From assembly GCA_938084835.1 (NCBI GenBank), contig CALKER010000005.1, forward strand, positions 1 through 64,000: DNA of 64,000 bases, read 5' to 3'. Made by a program: the position numbers and the translations under genes. Shown piece after piece: positions 37,968-46,937 of this stretch. The notes under the pieces are model-generated. The model was given only the letters and a program-made list of their open reading frames with translations, searched no databases and was not told where the DNA came from. This stretch comes from an uncultured Thermoguttaceae bacterium (GTDB lineage Bacteria > Planctomycetota > Planctomycetia > Pirellulales > Thermoguttaceae). The number at the start of each line of letters is the position of its first letter. Position 1 is the first letter of the stretch.

Positions 37968-40307
37968 TTATCGCACGCGTTCCACCTCGACCCGACCGTC
38001 CGCCACCACGATGCGGTAGTGGGTTGGTTTGTGATCGCCTTGCACGATGATCGGGCTCGAGGAGGGTTCGTAAATTTCTGGTGGAAGTTTCACAAGGCTC
38101 TCTTGGTACGGAATTTTTCCCAAAAGCCGAAGCCCCTTTCGCACCTGAGGATGAGCCAAAAATGCCCGGATCCGCGACGTTGACGACGCCCCCGTAGCCT
38201 CTTTGGGGGCAAGGTCGGCGGCCAGGGTATTGGCGGATAGTTGTTCGCTCGAATTTTGGCCCAGCTGCGTGTGGCCGGCCAAGGCTGTCCCTGCTTGGGG
38301 CAAGCGCTCCCGGTCGGGTGTTTGCGTGGCATCCTGCACCTGGGTTCCCGGCGCAAACTCTTCACTTTGCACTAGGTGTGGTGGAAGGATGGCAACACGG
38401 AGCTTCATCGCAGGCGGTACACCTCCTGCCCGAAACTTCGAACCGTAGACAAACCGGCCTTGTTCGTCGGCGACCAACAGGGCGTCGAAGCGATCATCAT
38501 CGGCATCGAGGAGGACCAGCATATGTGCCGCAGGTCTTCCTTCCACAACGATCTGACCCACAAGTGGATGGAACGGCTCGGCACTACTAAACCACCAATA
38601 CAGGCCGACCATGGTCAGCACCAACGCGCAGGCCAACCACCGGTAGTCCATCCACCCCTTGGGGTTGCCGGGGTACGAAAGGGCCGCGAGAGGGTTTTTC
38701 CATACAAGTTGCCTGCTTTCTTCCGTATGTTTGTGCGGCCAGATGAGTGACAGAAGGACAATCACTACGGACTCCGCCACAAAGAGCAAGAAAGCCATGA
38801 GCAAACTATTAATGGGGATCAACTCCAGACGGGTGAAAACAAAAATCACAAGCCCCACCAGCGAACCACCAAGAAGAATGGCCAAGGCAGCCCGTGCGGA
38901 AGTTCGCTGCCAAAACACGCCCCAGATAAATACCGTGGCGGTGGGAGGGGCTACCACCGGAAAGACGTCCACCATTGCTTGGAAAATCACCGTGCTTTCC
39001 GGATGAATGCCAAGCGTCCACACGACCGCTACGCACATGGCCACAAATGTTGCAAACCGGCCCACTCGAACCAAGTGCATGTCATCTGCTTGTGGCCGAA
39101 AACGCCGATAAATGTCGTAGCTGAACAAAGTGGCGATGGAATTTAGTGACCCCGACACCGTGCTCATAAGTGCCGCAAGCATCGCCGCCAACACAATGCC
39201 CCGCATTCCCGGCCAAAGGATGGTCTTGATCAGATGCGTGTAAGTGTGCTCGGTGTTGGGAACACCTTCGGCAGTAAGGGGCAAGGGAGGGATCTTCCCT
39301 AATTGAACAAGACCCAAGCAGATAATCCCCGGCAGCACAAAAAGATAAACGGGCAGGATTTTGATAAATCCGGCAAAAAGTGGCCCTAAGCGGGCGTGGT
39401 ACTCATCCTTGGCGCCAAGCACCCTTTGCACAATGGTCTGGTCTGTACACCAATACCAAATACCCAGCACCGGATATCCCAGAAAAACCGCGTACCATGT
39501 CACCCCCGTGGGATCGCTTGCTGGCCGGACGATCGTAAGATTGATGGGATGAACGACCTCGCGTAGCCCTTCCCAGCCCCCGATCATGTGGAAGCCGATC
39601 CCCGTGATGAGCACCGACCCAAGGAGCAGTACTACCGTCTGAATTGCCTCGGTCACGACCACGGCCAACAGGCCGCCGATAATTGTGTAGATCGCCGTAG
39701 CCCCGCAGATTGCCAGCACTGTGAAGAAGCGGTATTTCTCCGGGTGGTCCACAAAAAGGTGAAGCAGGGTGCCCTCCAGCACAATGGCCCCCGTCAACAG
39801 CGAAAAGCCGATATGCACCACCACCGCCGAGAAAATCGACAGTATCGCCAAATAATCGCGGCATGCCCGGCTGTAGCGTTTCTCGATAAAATCGGGCAAG
39901 GTTGCCACTTGGGCGCGAAAATAAAATGGGGCAAAGAATAAGGAAAGGATCACCAGCGTAAACGCCGCCATCCATTCGTAATTGCCGTACGTCAATCCCG
40001 AGGTGTAGCCGTTCTGGGCGAAGCTCACCAAATGAATGGTGGAGATGTTGGTTGCGAAAAGAGCCATGCCGATCACCGGCCAGGTTAGGCTGCGATTGGC
40101 AAGAAAGTAATCCGTGACCGTGTTTTTCTTCCGCCTTAGGCCCGCCCAGGAGCCCAAAAAAACAATCGCTACAAGATAAGTAACAATTACCACGAGATCG
40201 ATTGTGCTGATTTCCGATCGCTCCGGTGAAACCCCGAAAGCCCTAGCGCCGGGCTGAGTCTCCCCTGCGGAGGCGATTAAAGCAAAAGTCAGGAAACTGG
40301 TGGGCAC
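37968..40307 (-). CDS. Sodium:solute symporter with C-terminal periplasmic-type extension
   Basis: About 779 residues. The first 570 form an SSS-family (SGLT-like) transporter with about 13-14 helices, including YFLANRSLTWPVIGMALFATNIS, GGLLAVVVTEAIQT, GIWYWCTDQTIVQRVLGAKD and ALMSTVSGSLNSIATLFSYD. After a last helix (about 590-605) comes an extension of about 170 residues. It starts GQIVVEGRPAAHMLVLLDAD and ends with LPPEIYEPSSSPIIV, a layout like the transthyretin/carboxypeptidase-regulatory domains of planctomycete lipoproteins. The start is GTG 40307 (GAGGG 9 bases upstream) or TTG 40313. The substrate, often a sugar or carboxylate in this family, cannot be told. Confidence 0.88.
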   Translation of the reverse strand: MPTSFLTFALIASAGETQPGARAFGVSPERSEISTIDLVVIVTYLVAIVFLGSWAGLRRKKNTVTDYFLANRSLTWPVIGMALFATNISTIHLVSFAQNGYTSGLTYGNYEWMAAFTLVILSLFFAPFYFRAQVATLPDFIEKRYSRACRDYLAILSIFSAVVVHIGFSLLTGAIVLEGTLLHLFVDHPEKYRFFTVLAICGATAIYTIIGGLLAVVVTEAIQTVVLLLGSVLITGIGFHMIGGWEGLREVVHPINLTIVRPASDPTGVTWYAVFLGYPVLGIWYWCTDQTIVQRVLGAKDEYHARLGPLFAGFIKILPVYLFVLPGIICLGLVQLGKIPPLPLTAEGVPNTEHTYTHLIKTILWPGMRGIVLAAMLAALMSTVSGSLNSIATLFSYDIYRRFRPQADDMHLVRVGRFATFVAMCVAVVWTLGIHPESTVIFQAMVDVFPVVAPPTATVFIWGVFWQRTSARAALAILLGGSLVGLVIFVFTRLELIPINSLLMAFLLFVAESVVIVLLSLIWPHKHTEESRQLVWKNPLAALSYPGNPKGWMDYRWLACALVLTMVGLYWWFSSAEPFHPLVGQIVVEGRPAAHMLVLLDADDDRFDALLVADEQGRFVYGSKFRAGGVPPAMKLRVAILPPHLVQSEEFAPGTQVQDATQTPDRERLPQAGTALAGHTQLGQNSSEQLSANTLAADLAPKEATGASSTSRIRAFLAHPQVRKGLRLLGKIPYQESLVKLPPEIYEPSSSPIIVQGDHKPTHYRIVVADGRVEVERVR

Positions 40308-41209
40308 AATCAATAACCCTCATCAGCCGGCAGAACGTCCTTCTTCTCATGGGAATTTCTCGTGTGCGCACGTTTCGCTTGTTCCAGACATTCACGGGGT
40401 TCGAGAAGGAGGGCGGGCTTAGCGCCAGTAAAAGTGCTGGCGATCATGGCGCTAGCTGAAAGTCACGCCACTTGCAGTGGAAAGCCCAAGTGCCCGCCCG
40501 CAAAGCCTGACGAAGCCCCTGTGGACTCCCCTGGACCAAAACTTGGTTCTCAAGGATAAATGGCTCACGCAGGAAAGCAAGGCCGGGAAGCTTCTCAGCG
40601 GGTTTTGACTTACGCGGTGTTAAGTTGTCCCGTCGCCGCCCCCAACAGGGTGCGCCATGCTGCGCATCCAGAAAAATATCCCGAAGCAGGCGCTATTTCT
40701 TTTCTGAGGGGATAAATCGGCGATGAATTGGTTGGGGAATAACTTTGTGAGGGATAAGCCTAGGGCTCTCACCTATCCTCTTTTTTGGGGCTAACGCACA
40801 GCGCAACTGTCGCTTAGGGATCATGATCCGTAGCGGTGATATAAATGATGTAGCGGTCCAGTAAACGGCCGGGACCCAGGCCGGTACCTCCGTCTAGCGG
40901 GCAGTGATTCTCTGATCGCGCGTGAGAGGTGACTCTTCCCGGCGCTAAAGGTTCTTGCAGTGGTCCAGCCCATGGTCAATTACCGCGGAGTAGTGGCATT
41001 CGATTGGCTAAGAGGGATGGGTGGTGGCCTGAGGCTTCCTCTACCGAGCAATGTTCGAGCAACTAAGCACAACATGACGGTAAAATGTTATGCCGCTGTG
41101 CTCTGTCGATCGCAGAAGGTAAATGCTAGGTGCGGAAGAAATTGCCCGAAATTGCCCGAAGAACCATCAAACACCCTGGTAGTCATGACACTGCGGTGGG
41201 GAGTAGCCC
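40308..41209. other. Spacer of 0.9 kb
   Basis: No supported gene. ATTGCCCGAA is repeated at 41141-41160. Confidence 0.45.
41141..41160. repeat. Perfect 10-bp tandem duplication
   Basis: ATTGCCCGAA occurs twice in a row, 50 bases before a small gene. Confidence 0.5.
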
Positions 41210-41398
41210 ATGCCCAAGTATGCAATTATCGAGGTGGATACCGGCCTAACTGTTGTGCCGATACTGCCCGGCAAAACTGCTGAGCAAATGGCCGTCCAAC
41301 TGGGCGGGGTGGTCGTCGATCCCGGGCCTTACCCCAGTTACGAGGAAGCCTATGATGCCCTTCTTGCCTTGCGGGCAGAAGAAGAAGCAGAGGAATAA
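41210..41398 (+). CDS. Small protein of unknown function (62 residues)
   Basis: GGGGAG lies 6 bases before the ATG. The 62-residue product begins like a folded protein (YAIIEVDTGLTVVPILPGKT) and ends in an acidic helix (LLALRAEEEAEE). It has no signal or membrane segment. I do not recognise it. Codon use and the ribosome binding site make it more likely real than not. Confidence 0.55.
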   Translation: MPKYAIIEVDTGLTVVPILPGKTAEQMAVQLGGVVVDPGPYPSYEEAYDALLALRAEEEAEE

Positions 41399-41724
41399 CT
41401 TCGGCAAATAAAAAGGGTAATCCAGAAGAATCTGCGGAGACACTAGTGCGGTTTTGGCTCACCTTTGGCGAAGTCCATGGTGCGCAAAGAGCTCGCGGAG
41501 CGGTTTCGAAGTTTCGTTTGCCTTTGATCCACCTCAGCCGACGGAAATGCGGAGAGTGTGGGGCAGCACCTTTCGCACGAGCTTTTTGGCTGCCAAGTCA
41601 ACTTTGTGATGTTTGCTTTGCGGAGACCGGCTATTAGGGAATCGCGGTTGTCGGGGGGTTAGTCACACCCGAAATGACAACGGGGTGGGGAAAACGCCGC
41701 AGCGTGCAGGACAGCCGGCTGCGT
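41399..41724. other. Spacer between convergent genes
   Basis: About 325 bases. An open frame at 41446-41637 with several Cys residues is not convincing. Nothing else is seen. Confidence 0.35.
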
Positions 41725-43467
41725 TCAGCCCGATGGCAGTGGCGGGCCGGCGATGACCTCGTAAGCTTCAAGAGGCAACACATCCCCGGCGAGTGCCTGC
41801 TCGCAACACATTTTAAAGGCCGGCAATTGGCTACGAATGTATCGCTCAGCGACAAATCGCTTGCGGTCCCAGGCTTCAGCTTGCCGCAGAAGCAAATGTC
41901 CGCAGATGAGGACGATGGCTGCATCCACCAAGTGTCGCCCGACAAGATCGAGATAACCTGGCGATTGGCGCTTCACAAAAGCGATCGCTTCCAAAAGATG
42001 GGGTTTGGCATCGATCAAGGCCCGCTGCAGGCGGTGGAGTGTCTCGTCGGCATAAGTGTGGGATTCGAACTCCGTGAGGGCTGATTCTAACGTGCCGGCG
42101 ACGACGGCCCGCACTGCGGCCACGATCTGCAGCTGACTTGTTCCCTCGTAGATGGTGGTAATACGGGCGTCGCGAAAGTAGCGCTCGGCTGCGTAATCGC
42201 GCATATAGCCGGAGCCTCCAAGCACCTGGATGGCAGTGTTGGCCACCCAACATGCCATTTCTGAGGCGTAGTATTTACTCATTGGGGTCAACATGGCGTT
42301 TATGCGGCGGAGTGTCCGCGCCAGTTGTCGGCGGTGCTGCTTTTCTTCAGGCGACAAATCCGTTTTCCATTCCAGAAGTCGCTGATTGTTATTCTCCATG
42401 TCGCACACGCAACTGGTGTGATAGACAAGCGCACGAGCTGCTTCAATACCCACCCGCATGTCCACCACCATTTGGGCCACCGGCGGAAGTTTTTCGATAG
42501 GTCCGCCAAACTGTTGACGAGTATGGGCATAGTTGCGTGCCAGCCGATATGCAGCCTCGGCAATACCCAGGGACTGAGCTGCCACGCTTACCCGGGCTCC
42601 ATTCATGAGCGCCATCACATAGGTGATCAATCCCCGTTGTCGCTCGCCAATCAGCTGAGCCGGGGCATCGTCGAACACCAGCTCGCACGTGGGTGAGCCG
42701 TGGATTCCCAACTTTTCTTCAAGATGTCGTACCCGAATTCGTTCGTTACGCTCGGTGAAAAAAAGGCTAAGCCCTCGGCCGTCGATGATGTCAGGCTCAC
42801 TTCGGGCAAGCACCAGCAGGATATCGCCACAACCGTTGGTAATAAACCTTTTTACACCACTGAGGTACCAACGACCATCGGAATCCTGCCAGGCGCGCAG
42901 TCGTACGGCTTGAAGGTCGCTGCCTGCATCCGGTTCTGTTAACACCATGGCCCCGGTTACCTCGCCTCGGGCAAATCGCGGCAAAACGGCCTCCTTTAGC
43001 GGTTCGTCGGCAAAGGCGTAAATTGTTTCCGCGATCCCTTGCAGACCGAAAAAATTCATAAACGAAGCATCAGCGCGGGACACAATTTCTGTCGCCATGG
43101 TGTAAACAATATTCGGGCAATTTAGCCCCCCGTATTTTCGCGGAAGGGTAAATCCCATGAGATCGGCCTGTTTCATCCGCTTGAGGTTCTCCCGAACAAG
43201 CGGATGAAGTTCTACCGTTCCGTCCTCTCGCAGGCGATTTCCTTCCCGGTCGATTGGCTCGGCATGAGGTGCCAAGTAATCGGCGGCAATTTCCCCCACA
43301 AGTTCTAACACCCGCCAATAGTTGTCTACGGCATCGTCGATGTCAACGGGCGCATAGTCTGCATCCCCGTTTGGGGAATCGGTCTCCTGCAGCGCAGCGA
43401 TCTCCCGCAAATTCAGAAACTTAAACAGGAACTGGATGTCTTCATTATCGAGAAAATAGTTACCCAC
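41725..43467 (-). CDS. Acyl-CoA dehydrogenase, long form
   Basis: A 580-residue FAD enzyme that oxidises acyl-CoA and passes electrons to ETF. It shows the FAD-binding segment GAMVLTEPDAGSDL, the GVKRFITNG strand, the central LGIHGSPTCELVFDDAPAQLIGE, and the C-terminal VLGGSGYMRDYAAERYFRDARITTIYEGTSQ; the Glu in YEGT is the likely catalytic base. It is about 190 residues longer than short-chain enzymes, with an N-terminal lead of 40 residues and a helical C-terminal region like the very-long-chain or ACAD9-type layout. The start is a GTG with GGGAG 8 bases upstream. EtfA and EtfB lie upstream on the same strand, which fits a shared pathway. Confidence 0.93.
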   Translation of the reverse strand: MGNYFLDNEDIQFLFKFLNLREIAALQETDSPNGDADYAPVDIDDAVDNYWRVLELVGEIAADYLAPHAEPIDREGNRLREDGTVELHPLVRENLKRMKQADLMGFTLPRKYGGLNCPNIVYTMATEIVSRADASFMNFFGLQGIAETIYAFADEPLKEAVLPRFARGEVTGAMVLTEPDAGSDLQAVRLRAWQDSDGRWYLSGVKRFITNGCGDILLVLARSEPDIIDGRGLSLFFTERNERIRVRHLEEKLGIHGSPTCELVFDDAPAQLIGERQRGLITYVMALMNGARVSVAAQSLGIAEAAYRLARNYAHTRQQFGGPIEKLPPVAQMVVDMRVGIEAARALVYHTSCVCDMENNNQRLLEWKTDLSPEEKQHRRQLARTLRRINAMLTPMSKYYASEMACWVANTAIQVLGGSGYMRDYAAERYFRDARITTIYEGTSQLQIVAAVRAVVAGTLESALTEFESHTYADETLHRLQRALIDAKPHLLEAIAFVKRQSPGYLDLVGRHLVDAAIVLICGHLLLRQAEAWDRKRFVAERYIRSQLPAFKMCCEQALAGDVLPLEAYEVIAGPPLPSG

Positions 43468-43678
43468 TATCTTACTCCCGGCAAACGGCAGTCATTAGCT
43501 TACGCAGATACTGAGAGTCATACGCTCACACAGACACTGAAAATTTACCGTTCCCGCTGGGAAATCGAAACCATTTCGCAAAAGGCAAGCGTACAAACGT
43601 GGCTGCAAGATGCATTGTACCCTTAGGAAAACCGCCAAAGTCCAAAAAGTTTCTCGCCTAAGTGAGTCGTTTTTTTTA

Positions 43679-43725
43679 TTTACAGCCATTGGCCTTTGAT
43701 TTTCATCTACAGCGATTGGCCGCTG
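43679..43725. repeat. Imperfect duplication (28-bp period)
   Basis: TTTACAGCCATTGGCCTTT (43679) recurs as TCTACAGCGATTGGCCGCT (43707), in the upstream region of the acyl-CoA dehydrogenase gene. Confidence 0.55.
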
Positions 43726-43901
43726 AGAGTTGCCGACGGCAATCCTTTGCTAAAAATTTTCTCGCCAAAACTCGTGTACAAATAGCCGCTTGGGAACTGC
43801 CACTTTTCCAAGAATGAGTAATCCCCCGGCGGCGACTTATCCCGCATGAGTCACTTACCGGCTGCCCCGGACCTATCCACGACCTCATCCCAGCATGCCT
43901 C

Positions 43902-43937
43902 CCCCTTGAGTGTCCCCCGCCCCTTGAGTGTCCGCCG
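43902..43937. repeat. 18-bp tandem duplication
   Basis: CCCCTTGAGTGTCCCCCG is followed at once by CCCCTTGAGTGTCCGCCG, one mismatch, between etfA and the acyl-CoA dehydrogenase gene. Confidence 0.75.
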
Positions 43938-44041
43938 ACAAATTACAAATCACCCATTTTGGGGGCAGGTTGAGCAGGGCGCATTCCACAGCCTTGTATG
44001 CCACGCAGAGGGACAACGGAGCTCGGCACGCAGTGGGGAGG

Positions 44042-45094
44042 CTATCCGGTATTTTCCACTAATACTTCTTGGCGCTGGCGAAGGACGCGAATCATGATGG
44101 GAATTACTTTCCTCAGGTCCCCCACTATGCGATAATCGGCGACGGAAAAAATGGGCGCCGCGGGATCGATGTTGATAGCGATGATTTTGGCCGATTCTTC
44201 CATTCCTGCCCGGTGCTGAACAGCCCCACTAATTCCCGCTGCAATGTAAAGTGCTGGGCGGACCGTTGTTCCTGTTTGACCGATCTGATGCTCTTTCCCG
44301 ATGAAGCCGCTGTCCACGGCTGCGCGGCTGGCACCGACGGCTCCTCCCAGCACCCCGGCCAACTCATAAATTAGTCGGAAGTTCTCCTTACTGCCCACAC
44401 CCGCTCCGCCGGCCACCACCACGCGGGCTCCCTTCAAATTGACCTTTCGTTCTTCACGATGTTCCGCGAGGATGCGTACAATCTGATCCAAACCGTTAAG
44501 GGGTACTTTTTCGCGGATAATCTGCCCTGTACGTGTCGGATCGGGGGGTAGAAGCGGCATCACCCCCTCCCGCACCGTAGCCATCTGCGGCCACCAATCG
44601 TAGTTGACAATTGTGGCGATAATATTTCCACCAAAGGCCGGCCGAACTTGTAACAACAAATTGGAGTGTAACTTTTTGGTTCGCGGCTCGATCACGTCGC
44701 CAATGGCCAGATCGGTACAATCGGCCGTAAGGCCCGCACGCACTGCCGAGGCTACGCGCGGCGCGAGGTCTCGGCCCAAATAGGTGGCACCATACAAGAC
44801 AATTTGGGGCCGGTATTTTTCGATTAGTTGTGCCACTACCGTGGCATAGGGTAGGGTCAAATACTGGCGAAGTCGGCTGTCTTCCACCAGGTACACCTTA
44901 TCGGCACCATGGGCGAATAACTTTTCGCACAGGTGCTCCACCTCCCAGCCCGGCAAAACGGCGGCCATCGGCACTTCAAGGCGGTCGGCAAGCTGCCGTG
45001 CTTTGCCGCACAATTCTAAAGCCACATCGTGGAGGACGCCGTCCTCCTGCTCCGCAAAAACCCAAACTTCCCCTTGACGGTTAACTTCGATCAT
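44042..45094 (-). CDS. etfA: Electron transfer flavoprotein alpha subunit
   Basis: About 350 residues. It begins in family style with VWVFAEQEDGVLHDVALEL and carries the C-terminal FAD-binding domain signatures VVVAGGAGVGSKENF, GASRAAVDSGFI, GQTGTTVRPALYIAAGISGAVQH and INIDPAAPIF. The stretch RPAFGGNIIATI with WWPQMATVREGVM is of the kind found in clostridial ETFs. ETF alpha/beta dimers carry electrons from acyl-CoA dehydrogenases. The start at 45094 is chosen by homology; no ribosome binding site is obvious, and a TTG at 45163 opens the same frame. It lies 266 bases downstream of etfB. Confidence 0.93.
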   Translation of the reverse strand: MIEVNRQGEVWVFAEQEDGVLHDVALELCGKARQLADRLEVPMAAVLPGWEVEHLCEKLFAHGADKVYLVEDSRLRQYLTLPYATVVAQLIEKYRPQIVLYGATYLGRDLAPRVASAVRAGLTADCTDLAIGDVIEPRTKKLHSNLLLQVRPAFGGNIIATIVNYDWWPQMATVREGVMPLLPPDPTRTGQIIREKVPLNGLDQIVRILAEHREERKVNLKGARVVVAGGAGVGSKENFRLIYELAGVLGGAVGASRAAVDSGFIGKEHQIGQTGTTVRPALYIAAGISGAVQHRAGMEESAKIIAINIDPAAPIFSVADYRIVGDLRKVIPIMIRVLRQRQEVLVENTG

Positions 45095-45360
45095 GACTGG
45101 TGTTTCTGATAAACTCTTGCCCAAAGGAAATGCCACATCGCTGTGGCAACTTTTCTGTGGCAATAAATTCAGGTCTAAAGGTCGGCAGGTTCCAGTACCA
45201 CTGGCCGCGGCAAGGAAGTCTATCCCTCATTGCGTACAAAGCCATTTACCTCGGCCATCCGAGGCACTTGCAGGCCCGCGGAGCTAATGACGATGGCTAC
45301 CTGGCCAGGGAGCTTCGCCATGTCGTGATCAGCCAGTGTTTTCCTGGCCACGATAGTTCT

Positions 45361-46275
45361 TTACCCGAGGATGCGATCCACAACAAGCTCGCGGATCAGT
45401 TGACGAATACCCTCCTCCGTAGGGGGAATGTCGCGATAGCCCTTCTTGCTAAATACAATCGACTGAATGCGATGAACCTTGGTGGGCGATCCGGCAAGGC
45501 CGCAGCGACTCAGATCGGCCCCAATACGCTCCAAATCCCACTGTTCGATACGCAGTTGTTGAGCCGCCAGAGCTTGAAGCCGACATTGCACCTCTTGGTG
45601 ACACTGTTCCTCAGGGGCCTCAGGCATTAGGCGACGCACCTCCGCAACGATTTCCGCTTCGGCTCGGGCTCGCTTAAAGCGCATGATCCTTCGGGCCGAA
45701 GGCGGCCGCGGAACGTTGGCGTTTCCTGCCACCGTTATCAAAAGCGGCAAGGAACACTCCACCAATTGCCAGCCGCGACCGTTACTTCGTCGTACACGAA
45801 TTCGGCCATCTTCGATGGCCACAAGTTCCTCCATGTAAGTAATTTGGGGAAGGCCAAGCTTCTCTGCCAGTTGGGGCCCCACCTGAGCCGTATCCCCATC
45901 GATAGCCTGGCGGCCGCAAAAGACAATGTCGTAGCGGCCAATCGTTTTGATCGCCTGCGAGAGGATGTAACTTGTTGCCAAGGTGTCGCTTGCAGCAGCA
46001 CGACAATCAGTGATCAGGATGACCCGATCAGCGCCGCGGTAAAGGCACTCGCGGAGCACGTCGGCCGCTTTCGGCGGCCCCATAGAAATGGCGGTTACAG
46101 TCCCCCCGAAACGGTCGCGAACGTCCAAAGCGGCCTCCAAGGCGTTCAGATCTTCCGGATTAAAAATGGCCGGTAAGGCCGCCCGGTTGACCGTTCCATC
46201 CGGGTTCATGGCTTCCGCCGTAATGTTTGCCGTGTCCGGCACTTGTTTGACGCAGACTATACAGTCGTAAGGCAC
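45361..46275 (-). CDS. etfB: Electron transfer flavoprotein beta subunit
   Basis: A 304-residue protein. It opens with CIVCVKQVPDT, then has INPEDLNALEAAL-like FNPEDLNALEAALDVRD, TVTAISMGPPKAADVLRE and DIVFCGRQAIDGDTAQVGPQLAEKLG. These words are those of the clostridial type of EtfB, which includes the electron-bifurcating members, rather than of the mitochondrial type. It is about 40 residues longer than usual, with an extra C-terminal part. GTG start with AGGAG close upstream. First gene of the etfB-etfA-acyl-CoA dehydrogenase group. Whether this pair bifurcates electrons cannot be told from motifs alone. Confidence 0.93.
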   Translation of the reverse strand: MPYDCIVCVKQVPDTANITAEAMNPDGTVNRAALPAIFNPEDLNALEAALDVRDRFGGTVTAISMGPPKAADVLRECLYRGADRVILITDCRAAASDTLATSYILSQAIKTIGRYDIVFCGRQAIDGDTAQVGPQLAEKLGLPQITYMEELVAIEDGRIRVRRSNGRGWQLVECSLPLLITVAGNANVPRPPSARRIMRFKRARAEAEIVAEVRRLMPEAPEEQCHQEVQCRLQALAAQQLRIEQWDLERIGADLSRCGLAGSPTKVHRIQSIVFSKKGYRDIPPTEEGIRQLIRELVVDRILG

Positions 46276-46937
46276 GTCTCCTGGCCTCCGCTCACTGCTT
46301 AAGGACCCAAGCTGCGAGAAGCGGTTATTATCCGCGAAAAGCAGCGAAGGTCAAGGTTGGTCGGCCTCTGCTCAGCTGCAGCAACGGACACATGTACAAA
46401 GCGGAAATTTGCAGAAATTTGATGGGATTTGAGGAAAAATGCGGAAATTTGAGGGAAAATGCGGAAACTTGCGGGAGAATATCTTCCTCGGGAATGACAT
46501 TTGAACTTTTCCGGAAATTTCGGCTACCCGGGAAGTTTAGGGTGAATTGAATATTAGAGGATAGAAGATAACCGAGTTCGGGTGGCCCAGTGTTCCCCCC
46601 CGAGGATAACTGAGGATAAATTTGGTAGATGGTCGCGTCAGCGTCAAGTCAGGAAGCAACGGTTCGCTAGCCCCCCGGCGAGCGCAACAATCCCGTGGAA
46701 TTAATCTGCCGATCCGACAACGGTGCTTTGCCCTACCCGCTAATCCAAGAAAACATCAACAAAACATCACTGATTTTATAATCCTAATATCGCGTCTGTA
46801 GTTACAGCATCCGGAACCGGGCCTTTGTCGCAAGCTTTGTGAGTTAATGCCCAACTCGGGCAAAGCTGTTGGTTCACAGCTGAGGGGGATTCCGTCTGGA
46901 TAAGGAACCAAAATGTTACAGGGAAAGCTTACTCAAG
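46276..46937. other. Divergent regulatory spacer (etfB / sigma-54 activator)
   Basis: About 660 bases between divergent starts. It contains the A-rich 20-bp repeat array at 46401-46480 and AGCTG/CAGCT forming a small hairpin near 46863-46880. No gene. Confidence 0.5.
46401..46480. repeat. Array of about four 20-bp imperfect repeats
   Basis: Units start GCGGAAATTTGCAGAAATTT (46401), GATGGGATTTGAGGAAAAAT (46421), GCGGAAATTTGAGGGAAAAT (46441) and GCGGAAACTTGCGGGAGAAT (46461). They share GCGGAAA(T/C)TTG and are contiguous, so this is not a CRISPR. The 20-bp period is close to two helical turns, and the position between divergent genes suits a protein-binding array. Confidence 0.7.

Larger units (their letters stand above)
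43468..44041. other. Spacer of 0.57 kb between etfA and the acyl-CoA dehydrogenase gene
   Basis: No gene. Two duplications (43679 and 43902) lie in it. Its length argues that the dehydrogenase may have its own promoter. Confidence 0.45.

Noticed and set aside
41446..41637. Cys-containing 63-residue frame
   Set aside because: Cys spacing suggests a zinc ribbon, but there is no ribosome binding site and the rest is not protein-like.
46401..46480. CRISPR-like array
   Set aside because: Units are contiguous and imperfect with no spacers, and no cas genes are present.
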